Assembly (NCBI GenBank): GCA_964420995.1
Contig: CAYQUX010000018.1
Location: 33,570-97,569, forward strand
DNA from: Leptolinea sp964420995
Lineage (GTDB): Bacteria; Chloroflexota; Anaerolineae; Anaerolineales; Anaerolineaceae
Length of the DNA stretch: 64,000 nt
Direction of reading: 5' to 3'
The notes beneath the pieces are model-generated. The model worked only from the letters and a program-made list of their open reading frames with translations. It ran no database searches and was not told the DNA's origin. Of this stretch, positions 16,557 to 25,238 are shown piece by piece. The position numbers and the translations under genes are program-made. How positions within the stretch are numbered: position 1 is the first letter of the stretch; each line of letters starts with the position of its first letter.

Positions 16557-16702
16557 AAAAAATCCTCTATTTACATAAGGAATCACTTTTATATATGGGG
16601 GAAAATTCCAACACGGGAACAAATTCTCGTGTGAATCCGTCCTACCATTGCGTTATACAATTATTCTGTATTCATTCGGATGGATGAAGAAAAGAGGGTT
16701 CT

Positions 16703-19700
16703 ATGAAGTTCACGCGCGTTTTGGTCAATCCCCATTGTTCTGGAATCCTTTTCACGGCATTGATCATGATCCTGATCCTCTCTGCCGGTTGCGGGCTGCC
16801 GCCTGCCACCCCGCAGATGGGCGGTCAGGATATCCCCATACAAAGCGGCTCAACCCAGGCCGCAGAAGGGTCTTCGAGTATGACAGGCAGCAGTACGGAT
16901 CAACCCATGACGCTTGGTGAGGGACAGGCTTCTACGCAGGTACCTCAAGCGATCCCCACCTCAGTCAGCCAGCCTCTGACCGACGCTGAAATTGACGCCA
17001 TTCTCTCACGTCTGCCCACCCTTGTACCCGATCAGGCCGTGGACAGTGACTTCCGCATCCCGGATGGACCGCTACCGCCGCCTCGTGCTGGTGAAACAAT
17101 CCAGCAGGCATTCCCGCCAGCTTCCACCGCCCTGCCTGAAGATCAGGCTCCTTCCGGCGCGTTGGAAGTGCTGCGATTTTCACCCGAAGGGGAAATACCC
17201 GTCGCTCCTTTCATCAGCGTCACCTTCAATCAACCGATGGTTCCCCTTACCACTCTGAAGGACCTCTCAAAAGCGGAAATCCCGGTTAAAGTGGAACCTG
17301 ATCTGCCGGGAATCTGGCGCTGGGTGGGCACCAAGACCCTGACCTTCAATTACGCCTCTGAACTGATCGACCGGCTGCCCAAATCCACCAAGTACATAGT
17401 GACAGTGCCTGCGGGAACAAAATCACAAACCGGCGGGGTTTTAACAAAAGCGGTTGAATGGTCCTTCACCACACCAACTGTCAAACTTATCTCCCAGTAT
17501 CCAGATGGCATCAGTCAACCGCTGAACCCGTTGATCTTCCTTACCTTCGACCAGCGTATCGATCCGGCGGCTGCGCTGAAGACAGTCACTCTGGCTGCCG
17601 CGGGCAGTCCGGTTGCAACCCGTCTGTCCACTGAATCCGATTGGAAAAGTAATGCCGCCGTAAACCGCCTGGTGAAAGGCGCGCAGGAAGGCCGTTGGAT
17701 GGTCTTCCAGCCGGTGGAAGCTTTACCCCTTGATACAGACATTGCCATCACCGTTGGTCCGGAAACCCCTTCAGCCGAAGGCCCGTTGGTATCAAAAGAG
17801 ATTCAATCTTTCAACTTCCACACGTACGCCCCATTGAGGGTTGTTGAGCATGGGTGTTCCTGGGGTGGAGACACCTGCCGCCCTCTGACGCCATTTTTCA
17901 TCCGTTTCAATAACCCGTTGGATGGGAAGAATTTCAAAGATGAGATGCTGAAAATCACACCGGAATTACCCGGTGTTTCCGCGAGTATCTCCGGCAATAC
18001 CATTAGCATACAGGGTGAAACCAAAGGCCGCACAACATACACCCTTTCGCTGGACGCAGCAATTCAGGACGTGTACGGGCAGAAACTGGGCAAGACGGGA
18101 AACCTGACCTTCAAAGTCGGTCCGGCAGAAAAACTGCTCACCGGCCCCAATCAAACCTTTATCAGCCTTGACCCGGCCTCGGGTGATCCGGCTATATCAG
18201 TCTATTCCATAAACTACACGCAACTTGATGTCAAGATCTATTCTGTCCAACCCGCTGATTGGCCGGCTTTCCAGAATTACCTTGAGGATTACCGGCGCAC
18301 TGACATGCATGTCAGCGCCCCCGGGAAAAAGGTTTTTGACGGGGTCGTAAATGTGAAATCTGTTCCAGATGCTCTCACGGAAACACCCATCAAGTTAAAA
18401 TCATACCTGTCGAATAACTCCGGTCAGTTCATCGTGATTGTCAAGCCGCGCCTCGGACTGTTCGAGAAAGAGGAATACTGGCGTACTATTCAGGTGTGGA
18501 CGCAGGTCACCCGGCTCGGGTTGGACGCGCTGGTTGATCACAGCCGCATGACCGCCTGGACAACCAGCCTTCTGGATGGTAAACCGGTGGAAGGCGCGGC
18601 TCTCTCATCCAACGGAACGACTCTGAATTCCACCAGCGGTGAATCCGGGCTGGTCTCGTTTGACATTCCGAACAGTGCGACATACCTGACCGCGTCCAAA
18701 GACGGCGACACAGTCATGCTGCCGCGCTCATCCAATTATTGGGGGGAAGACGCGTGGAACAGCCATCCGGTAAGCGATGAGCTGCGCTGGTATGTGTTTG
18801 ACGACCGCCAGATGTACAAACCCGGAGAGGAAGTGCATATCAAGGGCTGGCTGCGCCGTATTGGCGGCACTCAGACCGGTGATGTCGGCCTGGTGGGGCA
18901 GGATGTGACATCCGTGTCATACCAGATAACGGAGCCGCAGGGGAATAACATTGGCAGCGGCCAGGCAACAGTCAATGCGCTGGGTGGATTTGACCTAGCT
19001 TTTACCATTCCAGAAAAGACCAACCTGGGGTACGCGCAAATCAACTTTTCCGCGGCCGGTGCCCTGAGCAACCTTTCTAATACCAATTTCAACCATTCCT
19101 TTCAGATACAGGAATTCCGCCGTCCTGAATTTGAGGTCTCCGCGCGGAATGACACCCCCGGGCCGTATTTTGCCGGGGAGACCGGTGTGGCGGCTGTGGA
19201 AGCCAAATACTACGCTGGCGGCGCTCTGCCAAACGCGGATGTCACCTGGCAGGTGACCACATCACCGGCCAGCTACAGCCCGCCCAACTGGCCGGAATTT
19301 ACCTTTGGTTTCTGGACTCCCTGGTGGACGTTATCTGCCAAATCTGATTTTGGGTTCGAAGACGGCTTCTATCACCCCGACGGCAAAGTGGAGACCTTCA
19401 CCGGCAAGACTGACGCAAGCGGCACGCATTTCCTGAAAATTGGCTTTGAAAAGAATGACGCAGGCAGGCCGGTCAGCGTGGCGGCTGAAGCCACCGTGAT
19501 GGATGTCAACCGTCAGGCCTGGACCGATTCCACCAGTATGCTGGTGCACGCGGCCGACCTGTACATCGGGCTGCGCAGCGAACGCTACTTTGTGGAAAAA
19601 GGTACACCATTGAAGATCGAATACATCGTCACCGATCTGGATGGGAAACCAGTGGAAGACCGCCTGGTCGATATGCAGGCAGCCCGCCTGGAATGGAAGT

Positions 19701-22700
19701 ACCGTGACGGCCGCTGGTCGGAAGAAGAAGTGGATGTGCAGAAATGCGGGCAGGCGTCACAGCTCCAACCCGCTCTGTGCACCTTCCAGACGACTCTTGG
19801 CGGAGAATACCGCATAACCGCTGTGGTGACAGATGAAAAAGGCCGCCGCAATAAGACGGAACTGACCCGCTGGGTGAGCGGCGGCAAACGCCCGCCCGCC
19901 CGCAAGGTGGAACTGGAAGACGTCACCCTGATCCCCGACAAGGACAGCTATAAGCCAGGCGACACCGCGGAGATTTTGGTTCAGGCACCCTTCTCACCCG
20001 CAGACGGAATGTTGACCGTCAGCCGCAGCGGTGTACTTTACACGGAAGCCTTCCAGATCAAGGGTGATACCATCACCCTGCAAATCCCCATCAAGGAAGC
20101 CCACCTGCCCAACCTGAATGTGCAGGTCAACCTTTCCGGTTCGGCTCCGCGACTGGATGACGCAGGTGAACCCGTCACCGGCATTCCCAACCGCCCGGCC
20201 TTCGCCGCAGGAACTTTGAACCTTTCAATCCCCCCATTGCAACGTGAATTGACTGTGACAGCCATCCCCGCGCAGGCAGAGACCGAACCTGGCAAAGAGA
20301 CACAGATCAATGTGACCCTCAAAGACAGCGCCGGACAACCGGTGAAAGACGCCGAAGTAGCCGTGGTGGTTGTGGATGAGTCCATCCTTTCATTGACCGG
20401 GTATAACCTGGCTGACCCAATGGCTATTTTCTACTCCGAACGGGAACCCGGTTTTGCCACAACGTACACCCGCTCCAGCATTATTCTGGCTGACCCGCTT
20501 GCCCTGGCACAGTCGCAGGCGCAGAACATGGCTCGCGAAATGGCCAAAGGCGAAATGGATAGCATGTCAGCCGGTGCCTTGCCTGCGGCGCCCATGGCGA
20601 TGGCCCCCGCCCCCACCATGGCAGCCGCGGAAGGCCGCGGAGGTGGCGGCGCGCCACCTCCGGCTATACGCATCAGAACAGATTTTAATCCACTGGCCGT
20701 CTTCTCCCCCTCTGTTAAAACCTCCGCTGACGGCACAGCCATTGTTCCCGTCAAACTGCCTGACAACCTTACCCGCTACCGGGTAATGGCTGTGGCCGTT
20801 TCACCTGACGGACGATCCTTTGGCTCGGGTGAGTCCAACCTGACCGCCCGCCTCCCGTTGATGGTGCGCCCCTCCGCCCCTCGTTTTCTAAACTTTGGCG
20901 ATCAGTTCGAGCTGCCGGTTGTGCTGCAAAACCAGACCGGTGCCGACATGCCGGTGAACGTAGCCATCCGCGCGTCCAACCTGGAATTCACCGCCTTCCG
21001 CGGCCTTAAGCTAACCATCCCGGCACGCGACCGCGTTGAGGTGCGCTTCCCCGCCCGCACGCTCTCAGCCGGTGAGGTAGTTTTCCAGGTGGCCGCCGTG
21101 ACGACTGACGCGAATGCCTATGCCGACGCGTCCACCATCAGCATGCCAGTCTATACCCCGGCCACCACCGAAGCCTTCGCCACCTACGGCGTGCTTGACC
21201 AGGGCGCCGCCTTCCAGCCGGTTGCCGCCCCCACAGGTGTCTACCCGCAGTTCGGCAGCCTGGAGATCAGCACATCCTCCACTGCCGTTCAGTCCCTCAC
21301 CGATGCCGTCCTCTACCTGGTGTCCTACCGGTTTGAATGCAGCGAGCAGCTCTCCTCGCGTATTTTGGGTGTGGCCGCCCTGCGCGATGTATTGACTGCC
21401 TTTAAGGCCAAAGACCTGCCCTCACCCGAGACCATGGAAGCCGCCGTTGACCGCGACATCACCCGCCTGCAGGGCATGCAAAACAACGACGGCGGATTCC
21501 CCTACTGGCGGCATGGCGAAGAATCCATCCCCTTCAACACCATCCATGTGGCCCACGCCCTGCAGCGCGCCACACTGAAAGGCTTCGACGTTCCCGCCGA
21601 TATGCAGTCCAGCGCGCTGGCCTACCTGCAGCAGATCGAAAGTCATTTTCCCGATTATTACAGCGAGCGTACCCGTCAGACTTTGACGGCATACGCTTTG
21701 TACGTGCGCAACCTGATGGGCGACAGAGATGCCGTGCGTGCCGCGAAGTTGATCGACCAGGCTGGCATGGAAAACCTCTCGCTGGACGCCATTGGCTGGC
21801 TGTGGAATGTGCTCATCGATGATGCTGCTCAAACCGCAAAGCTGGATGCCATCCGCAAGTATGTTGGCAATCGGGTTGTCGAGACCGCGGGGGCGGCCAA
21901 CTTCACCACCACCTACGACGACCAGAATTACCTGCTGCTCGGCTCGAACCGCCGTACAGACGCCATCCTGTTGGACGCGTTGATGGCCGACAACCCGCAG
22001 TCTGATCTGATCCCCAGGGTGGTCAACGGATTGCTGGCGCACCGCGTCAAAGGCCGCTGGGGCAACACGCAGGAGAACGTTTTCGTGCTGCTCTCGCTGG
22101 ACCGCTACTTCAACACGTACGAAGCCCAGACGCCGGAATTTGTGGCCAATATCTGGCTGGGTGACCAGTTCGCCGGGTCGCATACTTTCAAGGGACGCAC
22201 CACTGACTACCAGGTGACAAACATTCCCATGAACTACCTGTTGGATGCCATCCCCGCCGGTGAGGCGCTCGATCTGGTGATCGGCAAGGAAGGCGCCGGG
22301 CGTCTGTACTACCGTCTGGGTTTGAGTTACGCGCCGACCGATCTGTCACTCCCGCCGCTGGACATGGGTTTCGTCGTGCAGCGCTCATACGAAGCCGTGG
22401 ATAACCCGGATGACGTGAAAAAGGACGAAGATGGCGTGTGGCATATCAAAGCCGGCGCTAAAGTGAAAGTTCATCTTAATCTGGTCGCGGATAACCGCCG
22501 TTACCACGTGGCCCTGGTCGACCCGCTACCCGCCGGATTGGAAGCCATCAATCCCTCGCTGGCCGTCACCGGCAGCCAGGGGCAGACGACTGCCACGCAG
22601 GAGCCGCGTTACGGCTGGTGGTGGCACTGGAACTGGTTTGACCACCAGAACCTGCGCGACGAACGCGCCGAAGTGTTCACCTCGCTGCTGTGGGACGGAG

Positions 22701-22831
22701 TGTACGACTACACCTACACGGCGCGTGCCACCTCCCCCGGCCGATTCGTGGTACCCCCGGCCAAAGCCGAAGAGATGTACTCACCCGAGGTGTTTGGCCG
22801 CAGCGCCAATGACGTGGTGATCGTAGAGTAA
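16703..22831 (+). CDS. Alpha-2-macroglobulin family lipoprotein (YfaS-like) with thioester motif
   Basis: 2042 aa, long for the bacterial family. A lipoprotein signal ends in LSAGC (Cys30). A Pro/Ser-rich linker leads into Ig-like and MG domains, including a pair of bacterial-Ig-like segments near residues 155-470. The MG2 region starts near YKPGEEVHIKGWLRR (~700). A Met/Ala/Gly-rich low-complexity segment at ~1265-1320 sits where family members carry the protease bait region. The thioester motif CSEQ is intact (Cys1546), followed by the alpha/alpha toroid (NNDGGFPYWR). Family members are thought to trap attacking proteases by covalent linkage on bait cleavage. The usual enterobacterial partner PBP1c (pbpC) is not in this window. 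The last 46 codons are repeated downstream at 23507. Confidence 0.93.
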   Translation: MKFTRVLVNPHCSGILFTALIMILILSAGCGLPPATPQMGGQDIPIQSGSTQAAEGSSSMTGSSTDQPMTLGEGQASTQVPQAIPTSVSQPLTDAEIDAILSRLPTLVPDQAVDSDFRIPDGPLPPPRAGETIQQAFPPASTALPEDQAPSGALEVLRFSPEGEIPVAPFISVTFNQPMVPLTTLKDLSKAEIPVKVEPDLPGIWRWVGTKTLTFNYASELIDRLPKSTKYIVTVPAGTKSQTGGVLTKAVEWSFTTPTVKLISQYPDGISQPLNPLIFLTFDQRIDPAAALKTVTLAAAGSPVATRLSTESDWKSNAAVNRLVKGAQEGRWMVFQPVEALPLDTDIAITVGPETPSAEGPLVSKEIQSFNFHTYAPLRVVEHGCSWGGDTCRPLTPFFIRFNNPLDGKNFKDEMLKITPELPGVSASISGNTISIQGETKGRTTYTLSLDAAIQDVYGQKLGKTGNLTFKVGPAEKLLTGPNQTFISLDPASGDPAISVYSINYTQLDVKIYSVQPADWPAFQNYLEDYRRTDMHVSAPGKKVFDGVVNVKSVPDALTETPIKLKSYLSNNSGQFIVIVKPRLGLFEKEEYWRTIQVWTQVTRLGLDALVDHSRMTAWTTSLLDGKPVEGAALSSNGTTLNSTSGESGLVSFDIPNSATYLTASKDGDTVMLPRSSNYWGEDAWNSHPVSDELRWYVFDDRQMYKPGEEVHIKGWLRRIGGTQTGDVGLVGQDVTSVSYQITEPQGNNIGSGQATVNALGGFDLAFTIPEKTNLGYAQINFSAAGALSNLSNTNFNHSFQIQEFRRPEFEVSARNDTPGPYFAGETGVAAVEAKYYAGGALPNADVTWQVTTSPASYSPPNWPEFTFGFWTPWWTLSAKSDFGFEDGFYHPDGKVETFTGKTDASGTHFLKIGFEKNDAGRPVSVAAEATVMDVNRQAWTDSTSMLVHAADLYIGLRSERYFVEKGTPLKIEYIVTDLDGKPVEDRLVDMQAARLEWKYRDGRWSEEEVDVQKCGQASQLQPALCTFQTTLGGEYRITAVVTDEKGRRNKTELTRWVSGGKRPPARKVELEDVTLIPDKDSYKPGDTAEILVQAPFSPADGMLTVSRSGVLYTEAFQIKGDTITLQIPIKEAHLPNLNVQVNLSGSAPRLDDAGEPVTGIPNRPAFAAGTLNLSIPPLQRELTVTAIPAQAETEPGKETQINVTLKDSAGQPVKDAEVAVVVVDESILSLTGYNLADPMAIFYSEREPGFATTYTRSSIILADPLALAQSQAQNMAREMAKGEMDSMSAGALPAAPMAMAPAPTMAAAEGRGGGGAPPPAIRIRTDFNPLAVFSPSVKTSADGTAIVPVKLPDNLTRYRVMAVAVSPDGRSFGSGESNLTARLPLMVRPSAPRFLNFGDQFELPVVLQNQTGADMPVNVAIRASNLEFTAFRGLKLTIPARDRVEVRFPARTLSAGEVVFQVAAVTTDANAYADASTISMPVYTPATTEAFATYGVLDQGAAFQPVAAPTGVYPQFGSLEISTSSTAVQSLTDAVLYLVSYRFECSEQLSSRILGVAALRDVLTAFKAKDLPSPETMEAAVDRDITRLQGMQNNDGGFPYWRHGEESIPFNTIHVAHALQRATLKGFDVPADMQSSALAYLQQIESHFPDYYSERTRQTLTAYALYVRNLMGDRDAVRAAKLIDQAGMENLSLDAIGWLWNVLIDDAAQTAKLDAIRKYVGNRVVETAGAANFTTTYDDQNYLLLGSNRRTDAILLDALMADNPQSDLIPRVVNGLLAHRVKGRWGNTQENVFVLLSLDRYFNTYEAQTPEFVANIWLGDQFAGSHTFKGRTTDYQVTNIPMNYLLDAIPAGEALDLVIGKEGAGRLYYRLGLSYAPTDLSLPPLDMGFVVQRSYEAVDNPDDVKKDEDGVWHIKAGAKVKVHLNLVADNRRYHVALVDPLPAGLEAINPSLAVTGSQGQTTATQEPRYGWWWHWNWFDHQNLRDERAEVFTSLLWDGVYDYTYTARATSPGRFVVPPAKAEEMYSPEVFGRSANDVVIVE

Positions 22832-22870
22832 TGGATTAAGCACGGGGCGCGGTCAAGGTTGACCGCGCCC
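22691..22870 (+). repeat. Direct repeat copy 1: 3' end of alpha-2-macroglobulin gene plus terminator stem
   Basis: 180 bp covering the last 46 codons, the stop and the GC-rich terminator stem. It matches 23507-23686 without gaps: 10 mismatches in the 141 coding bases and 2 in the next 39. Confidence 0.95.
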
Positions 22871-22876
22871 TGTTTG
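22845..22876 (+). terminator. Rho-independent terminator of the alpha-2-macroglobulin gene
   Basis: A near-perfect stem GGGCGCGGTCA / TGACCGCGCCC with a 4-nt loop is followed by TGTTTG. The T-run is interrupted compared with the downstream duplicate. Confidence 0.8.
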
Positions 22877-22922
22877 TAATTAATTACGGATTAGTTACTT
22901 AAACACACCAAAATCGAAGAAT

Positions 22923-23456
22923 TCAATCAATTAATTGACCAATATAAGTGTCAATAATTTCAGTATTTATTCCATCGTATAAATCAGGCATTGATAGTTT
23001 GTGAAGGATATCCCAAATAATATTTGCATCATTTTCAAATTGCACATTTCTACTAATCTGATCGGGAACATAAAAGGGCAACATATAAATTATTGAAGCC
23101 CAATTTGAAAGTTCCGATGCCGAAATTTCTCCTGATGAGTATTTTTCTAATACATGTATTAATTGCGTCTTACTGACCGAGATTTTTATATCTTCGCGAA
23201 TAGAAGCATCGATTATTTTTATCTCACGATATGATGGGCAAAAATCAATAAAAATTTTTTTTTGAAATTTTTGTTTAAAGGTATCGAATGATATCTTGTA
23301 TAAAAGAAAATCATCTAGAATTTCAGTGATTATTTTCGAAGATAATTTCTGGGAATTTTGAATTGACTTAAATCTATTTTCCATTTGTATTATTTCTATA
23401 TATAAATCCCAGTACTCTGTCTTTAGCGTTAAAAGAATTTGAGGTAAATATTTCAC
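22923..23456 (-). CDS. AT-rich orphan gene, possible immunity-like small protein
   Basis: 177 aa from a GTG at 23456; the ribosome site is weak and an ATG 25 codons in is an alternative. The protein is Ile/Lys/Asn-rich, has no signal or membrane segment, and looks helical. A YSSGEISASELSNWA stretch (~108-122) followed by a Trp/hydrophobic block and an acidic helix near the C-terminus is reminiscent of small cytosolic proteins often found beside polymorphic toxins or contact-dependent inhibition modules, but I cannot assign a family. Base composition is strikingly AT-rich against very GC-rich flanks, and the gene lies exactly between two copies of the alpha-2-macroglobulin 3' end, antisense to it. 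Horizontal acquisition is the best explanation. No toxin gene is adjacent. Confidence 0.62.
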   Translation of the reverse strand: MKYLPQILLTLKTEYWDLYIEIIQMENRFKSIQNSQKLSSKIITEILDDFLLYKISFDTFKQKFQKKIFIDFCPSYREIKIIDASIREDIKISVSKTQLIHVLEKYSSGEISASELSNWASIIYMLPFYVPDQISRNVQFENDANIIWDILHKLSMPDLYDGINTEIIDTYIGQLID

Positions 23457-23506
23457 TACTTGAATACCCCATCATATTCAACAATTAATAATTGTAAACC
23501 CGTTTA

Positions 23507-23647
23507 TGGGACGGAATGTACGACTACACCCACACTGCGCGCGCCACCTCCCCCGGCGGGTTCGTGGTTCCCCCGGCCAAATCCGAAGAGATGTACTCAC
23601 CCGAGGTCTTCGGCCGCAGCGCCAATGACGTGGTGATCGTAGAGTAA
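23507..23647 (+). pseudogene. Remnant 3' end of a second alpha-2-macroglobulin gene
   Basis: 46 codons plus stop, in frame, matching the end of the gene at 16703-22831 with 4 amino-acid changes (V to M, Y to H, R to G, A to S). There is no upstream coding sequence: similarity starts abruptly at TGGGACGGA just after AT-rich sequence. It cannot be expressed as a functional protein. Most base changes are synonymous, which suggests it was under selection as a real gene before truncation. Confidence 0.9.
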
Positions 23648-23686
23648 TGGATTAAGCAAGGGGCGCGGTCAAGATTGACCGCGCCC
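23507..23686 (+). repeat. Direct repeat copy 2: alpha-2-macroglobulin tail plus terminator stem
   Basis: This is the second copy of the 180-bp repeat (see 22691-22870). The two copies bracket the AT-rich gene and 636 nt of otherwise unrelated DNA. Confidence 0.95.
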
Positions 23687-23693
23687 CTTTTTC
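23659..23693 (+). terminator. Rho-independent terminator in the duplicated tail
   Basis: The stem AGGGGCGCGGTCAA / TTGACCGCGCCCCT is followed by TTTTT. It has a better T-run than the first copy and is likely a functional stop for rightward transcription. Confidence 0.85.
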
Positions 23694-23890
23694 ATTGTAG
23701 CCAGCAAATGGGATGCGCTCAAACGCAAGCGCATCCCCCCCGATTGGTATGTTGCAAAGATCAGGCATATCCATCACATATTGAAGTAACTTACTTACTT
23801 TTCGCGATTCCACCTGATACCCCATCTGAAAGCATGATAGTATTTGCTATAATTCTTTCCATTATGACTACGTACACAGGAATAAAAACT

Positions 23891-24694
23891 ATGCCAAGGA
23901 AAATGCTCTCTTTACTGCTTCTGGTTGTTTTCACAACCAGTTGTTCACCCAAACCCACGCCGCCGGCGGAGCCCACGCAGGATATCAGCGTTCTGGTTGG
24001 CACCATGATGGCCGCCACTCTCACAGCCATCGCGCCCACACCGGTTCCTCCAACCAACACACCGGCTCCTGAACCAACTGCCACCCCATTGCCCCCGGGC
24101 ACATTGGACGAGCAGTTCACAGCCGGTTTTACCTATCCCAATCCGGCCTACTGGTCAGATCCTTTTGAAGCGTCGCTGGTGAAACACACCTATACCGTTA
24201 CAGCCGAACAGGATTTCTTGAAATACAATTTTCTCGAACCGGAAACATATCTTTACACGTTGTACCAGAAGGAAATGCCGGCAGATATTGTGCTTGAAAC
24301 GTCATATCTGAATATTGACACGCAAAGTTCCGAAGCGGCACTGGTGTGCCGGGCAGACCCGGCCTCCCGGACAAAATGGTACGAATTCCGGATCATTCAT
24401 TTTGAGAAAGCCGCTGTTATTTACTACTTTGAACGCAAGGATGTTTACAATAATCCCTATCAACGGTTGGCATACAAATTATTACCCGTGGAATTGTTCC
24501 GGGACAGGGAAAACCGGTTGGAAGCGAAATGCCAGGGTAATAAATTAACCCTTAGTTTGAACGGGGCCGAAGTGGTCAGCGTGGAAGATGCCAAACTACC
24601 AGGTCCCGGCCTGGTCGGCCTTGCCGGCGTATCGCATGGCAAAGTCCCGATGACCATTGGGTTTAATTACCTGAGCGTAAAACCCGCTCAATAA
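23891..24694 (+). CDS. Lipoprotein with LamG/jelly-roll-like domain
   Basis: 267 aa from the ATG at 23891, chosen because a lipoprotein signal (LLLVVFTTSC) starts there and AGGA lies 9 nt upstream; the open frame runs further back without a sensible start. After Cys18 there is a Pro/Thr/Ala linker (~20-75), then a ~185-residue beta-sandwich with LDEQFTAGF at its start, YEFRIIHF in the middle, and LSLNGAEVVSVEDAKLPG plus a closing FNYLSVKP. The order of strands matches the C-terminal domain of the zinc-ribbon protein at 14527-15513, so both probably bind the same class of ligand, likely glycans. It is a single gene ended by a good terminator. Confidence 0.76.
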   Translation: MPRKMLSLLLLVVFTTSCSPKPTPPAEPTQDISVLVGTMMAATLTAIAPTPVPPTNTPAPEPTATPLPPGTLDEQFTAGFTYPNPAYWSDPFEASLVKHTYTVTAEQDFLKYNFLEPETYLYTLYQKEMPADIVLETSYLNIDTQSSEAALVCRADPASRTKWYEFRIIHFEKAAVIYYFERKDVYNNPYQRLAYKLLPVELFRDRENRLEAKCQGNKLTLSLNGAEVVSVEDAKLPGPGLVGLAGVSHGKVPMTIGFNYLSVKPAQ

Positions 24695-24717
24695 TTTCTC
24701 TATTATTCTTCCCTAAA

Positions 24718-24757
24718 CCCTGAAACGCACAACCAGTCGTTTCAGGGATTTTTTTTT
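24718..24757 (+). terminator. Rho-independent terminator
   Basis: The stem CCCTGAAACG / CGTTTCAGGG with a 10-nt loop is followed by T8 and closes the lipoprotein transcript. Confidence 0.92.
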
Positions 24758-24824
24758 ACAATTCTCCGGTATCAGGATATACCGTCTATATTCTCTATAG
24801 GAGAGCTGTCGCAGAAAAATAAAA

Positions 24825-24852
24825 GACATTACCATCCATCGAAGGTAATGTC
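24825..24852 (-). terminator. Rho-independent terminator of the pilin-like gene
   Basis: Read on the minus strand: GACATTACC / GGTAATGTC stem with a 10-nt loop, then TTTTATTTTT. It lies 28 nt after the pilin-like stop. Confidence 0.85.
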
Positions 24853-24879
24853 CCTTATTCCCTGCGCAAAAACAGATAT

Positions 24880-25026
24880 CTAGAGATTATTGATGACATT
24901 CTCATATGCTGCGGTCAGCCAGGGAGCGAATAATGGGAGCAAAACAAAAGCTACAAGAACAACTAAAACAAAAATCAGTGCGTATTCAACAAAACCCTGC
25001 CCCTTTTCGCTCGCGCGAAAAATCAT
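24880..25026 (-). CDS. Flp/Fap-type type IVb pilin-like small protein
   Basis: 48 aa from the ATG at 25026, which has a strong AGGAGG site 6 nt upstream; the longer reading is not needed. The short polar leader MIFRASEKGQG is followed by FVEYALIFVLVVLVAFVLLPLF, the hydrophobic N-terminal helix of Flp pilins with the conserved Glu five residues after the processing Gly. Length is typical of Flp pilins, which are cleaved by a TadV-like prepilin peptidase. No tad assembly genes are nearby, so this is an orphan pilin subunit whose machinery must be elsewhere. Flanking intergenic DNA (25027-25238) is AT-rich and presumably holds its promoter. Confidence 0.82.
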   Translation of the reverse strand: MIFRASEKGQGFVEYALIFVLVVLVAFVLLPLFAPWLTAAYENVINNL

Positions 25027-25238
25027 CCCTATCCTCCTTTCTGACAAGCGGAAAAATACAATACCTCCTTGTATTAAAGCGCTTTCCATGAATTAAAGAA
25101 TAAATTCAGGATAAAAAAATCTCCACTTTCAGTGTATATCATATTTACAAAATTGAAAATCACCTTTCATAATTGTAAGAAATTGGTTTTTAGACTTATT
25201 TTTACACTATGAAAGAAATACCTACGATGGTTAACATA

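Noticed and set aside
20454..22183. Long alternative frames inside the alpha-2-macroglobulin gene
   Set aside because: Pro/Arg/Ser-rich or antisense shadows of a GC-rich gene; no ribosome site or family match.
22691..23690. Reading the tail repeats as insertion-sequence target duplications or att sites
   Set aside because: 180-bp coding repeats with synonymous divergence are far too long and too diverged for a target duplication, and no transposase or integrase is present.
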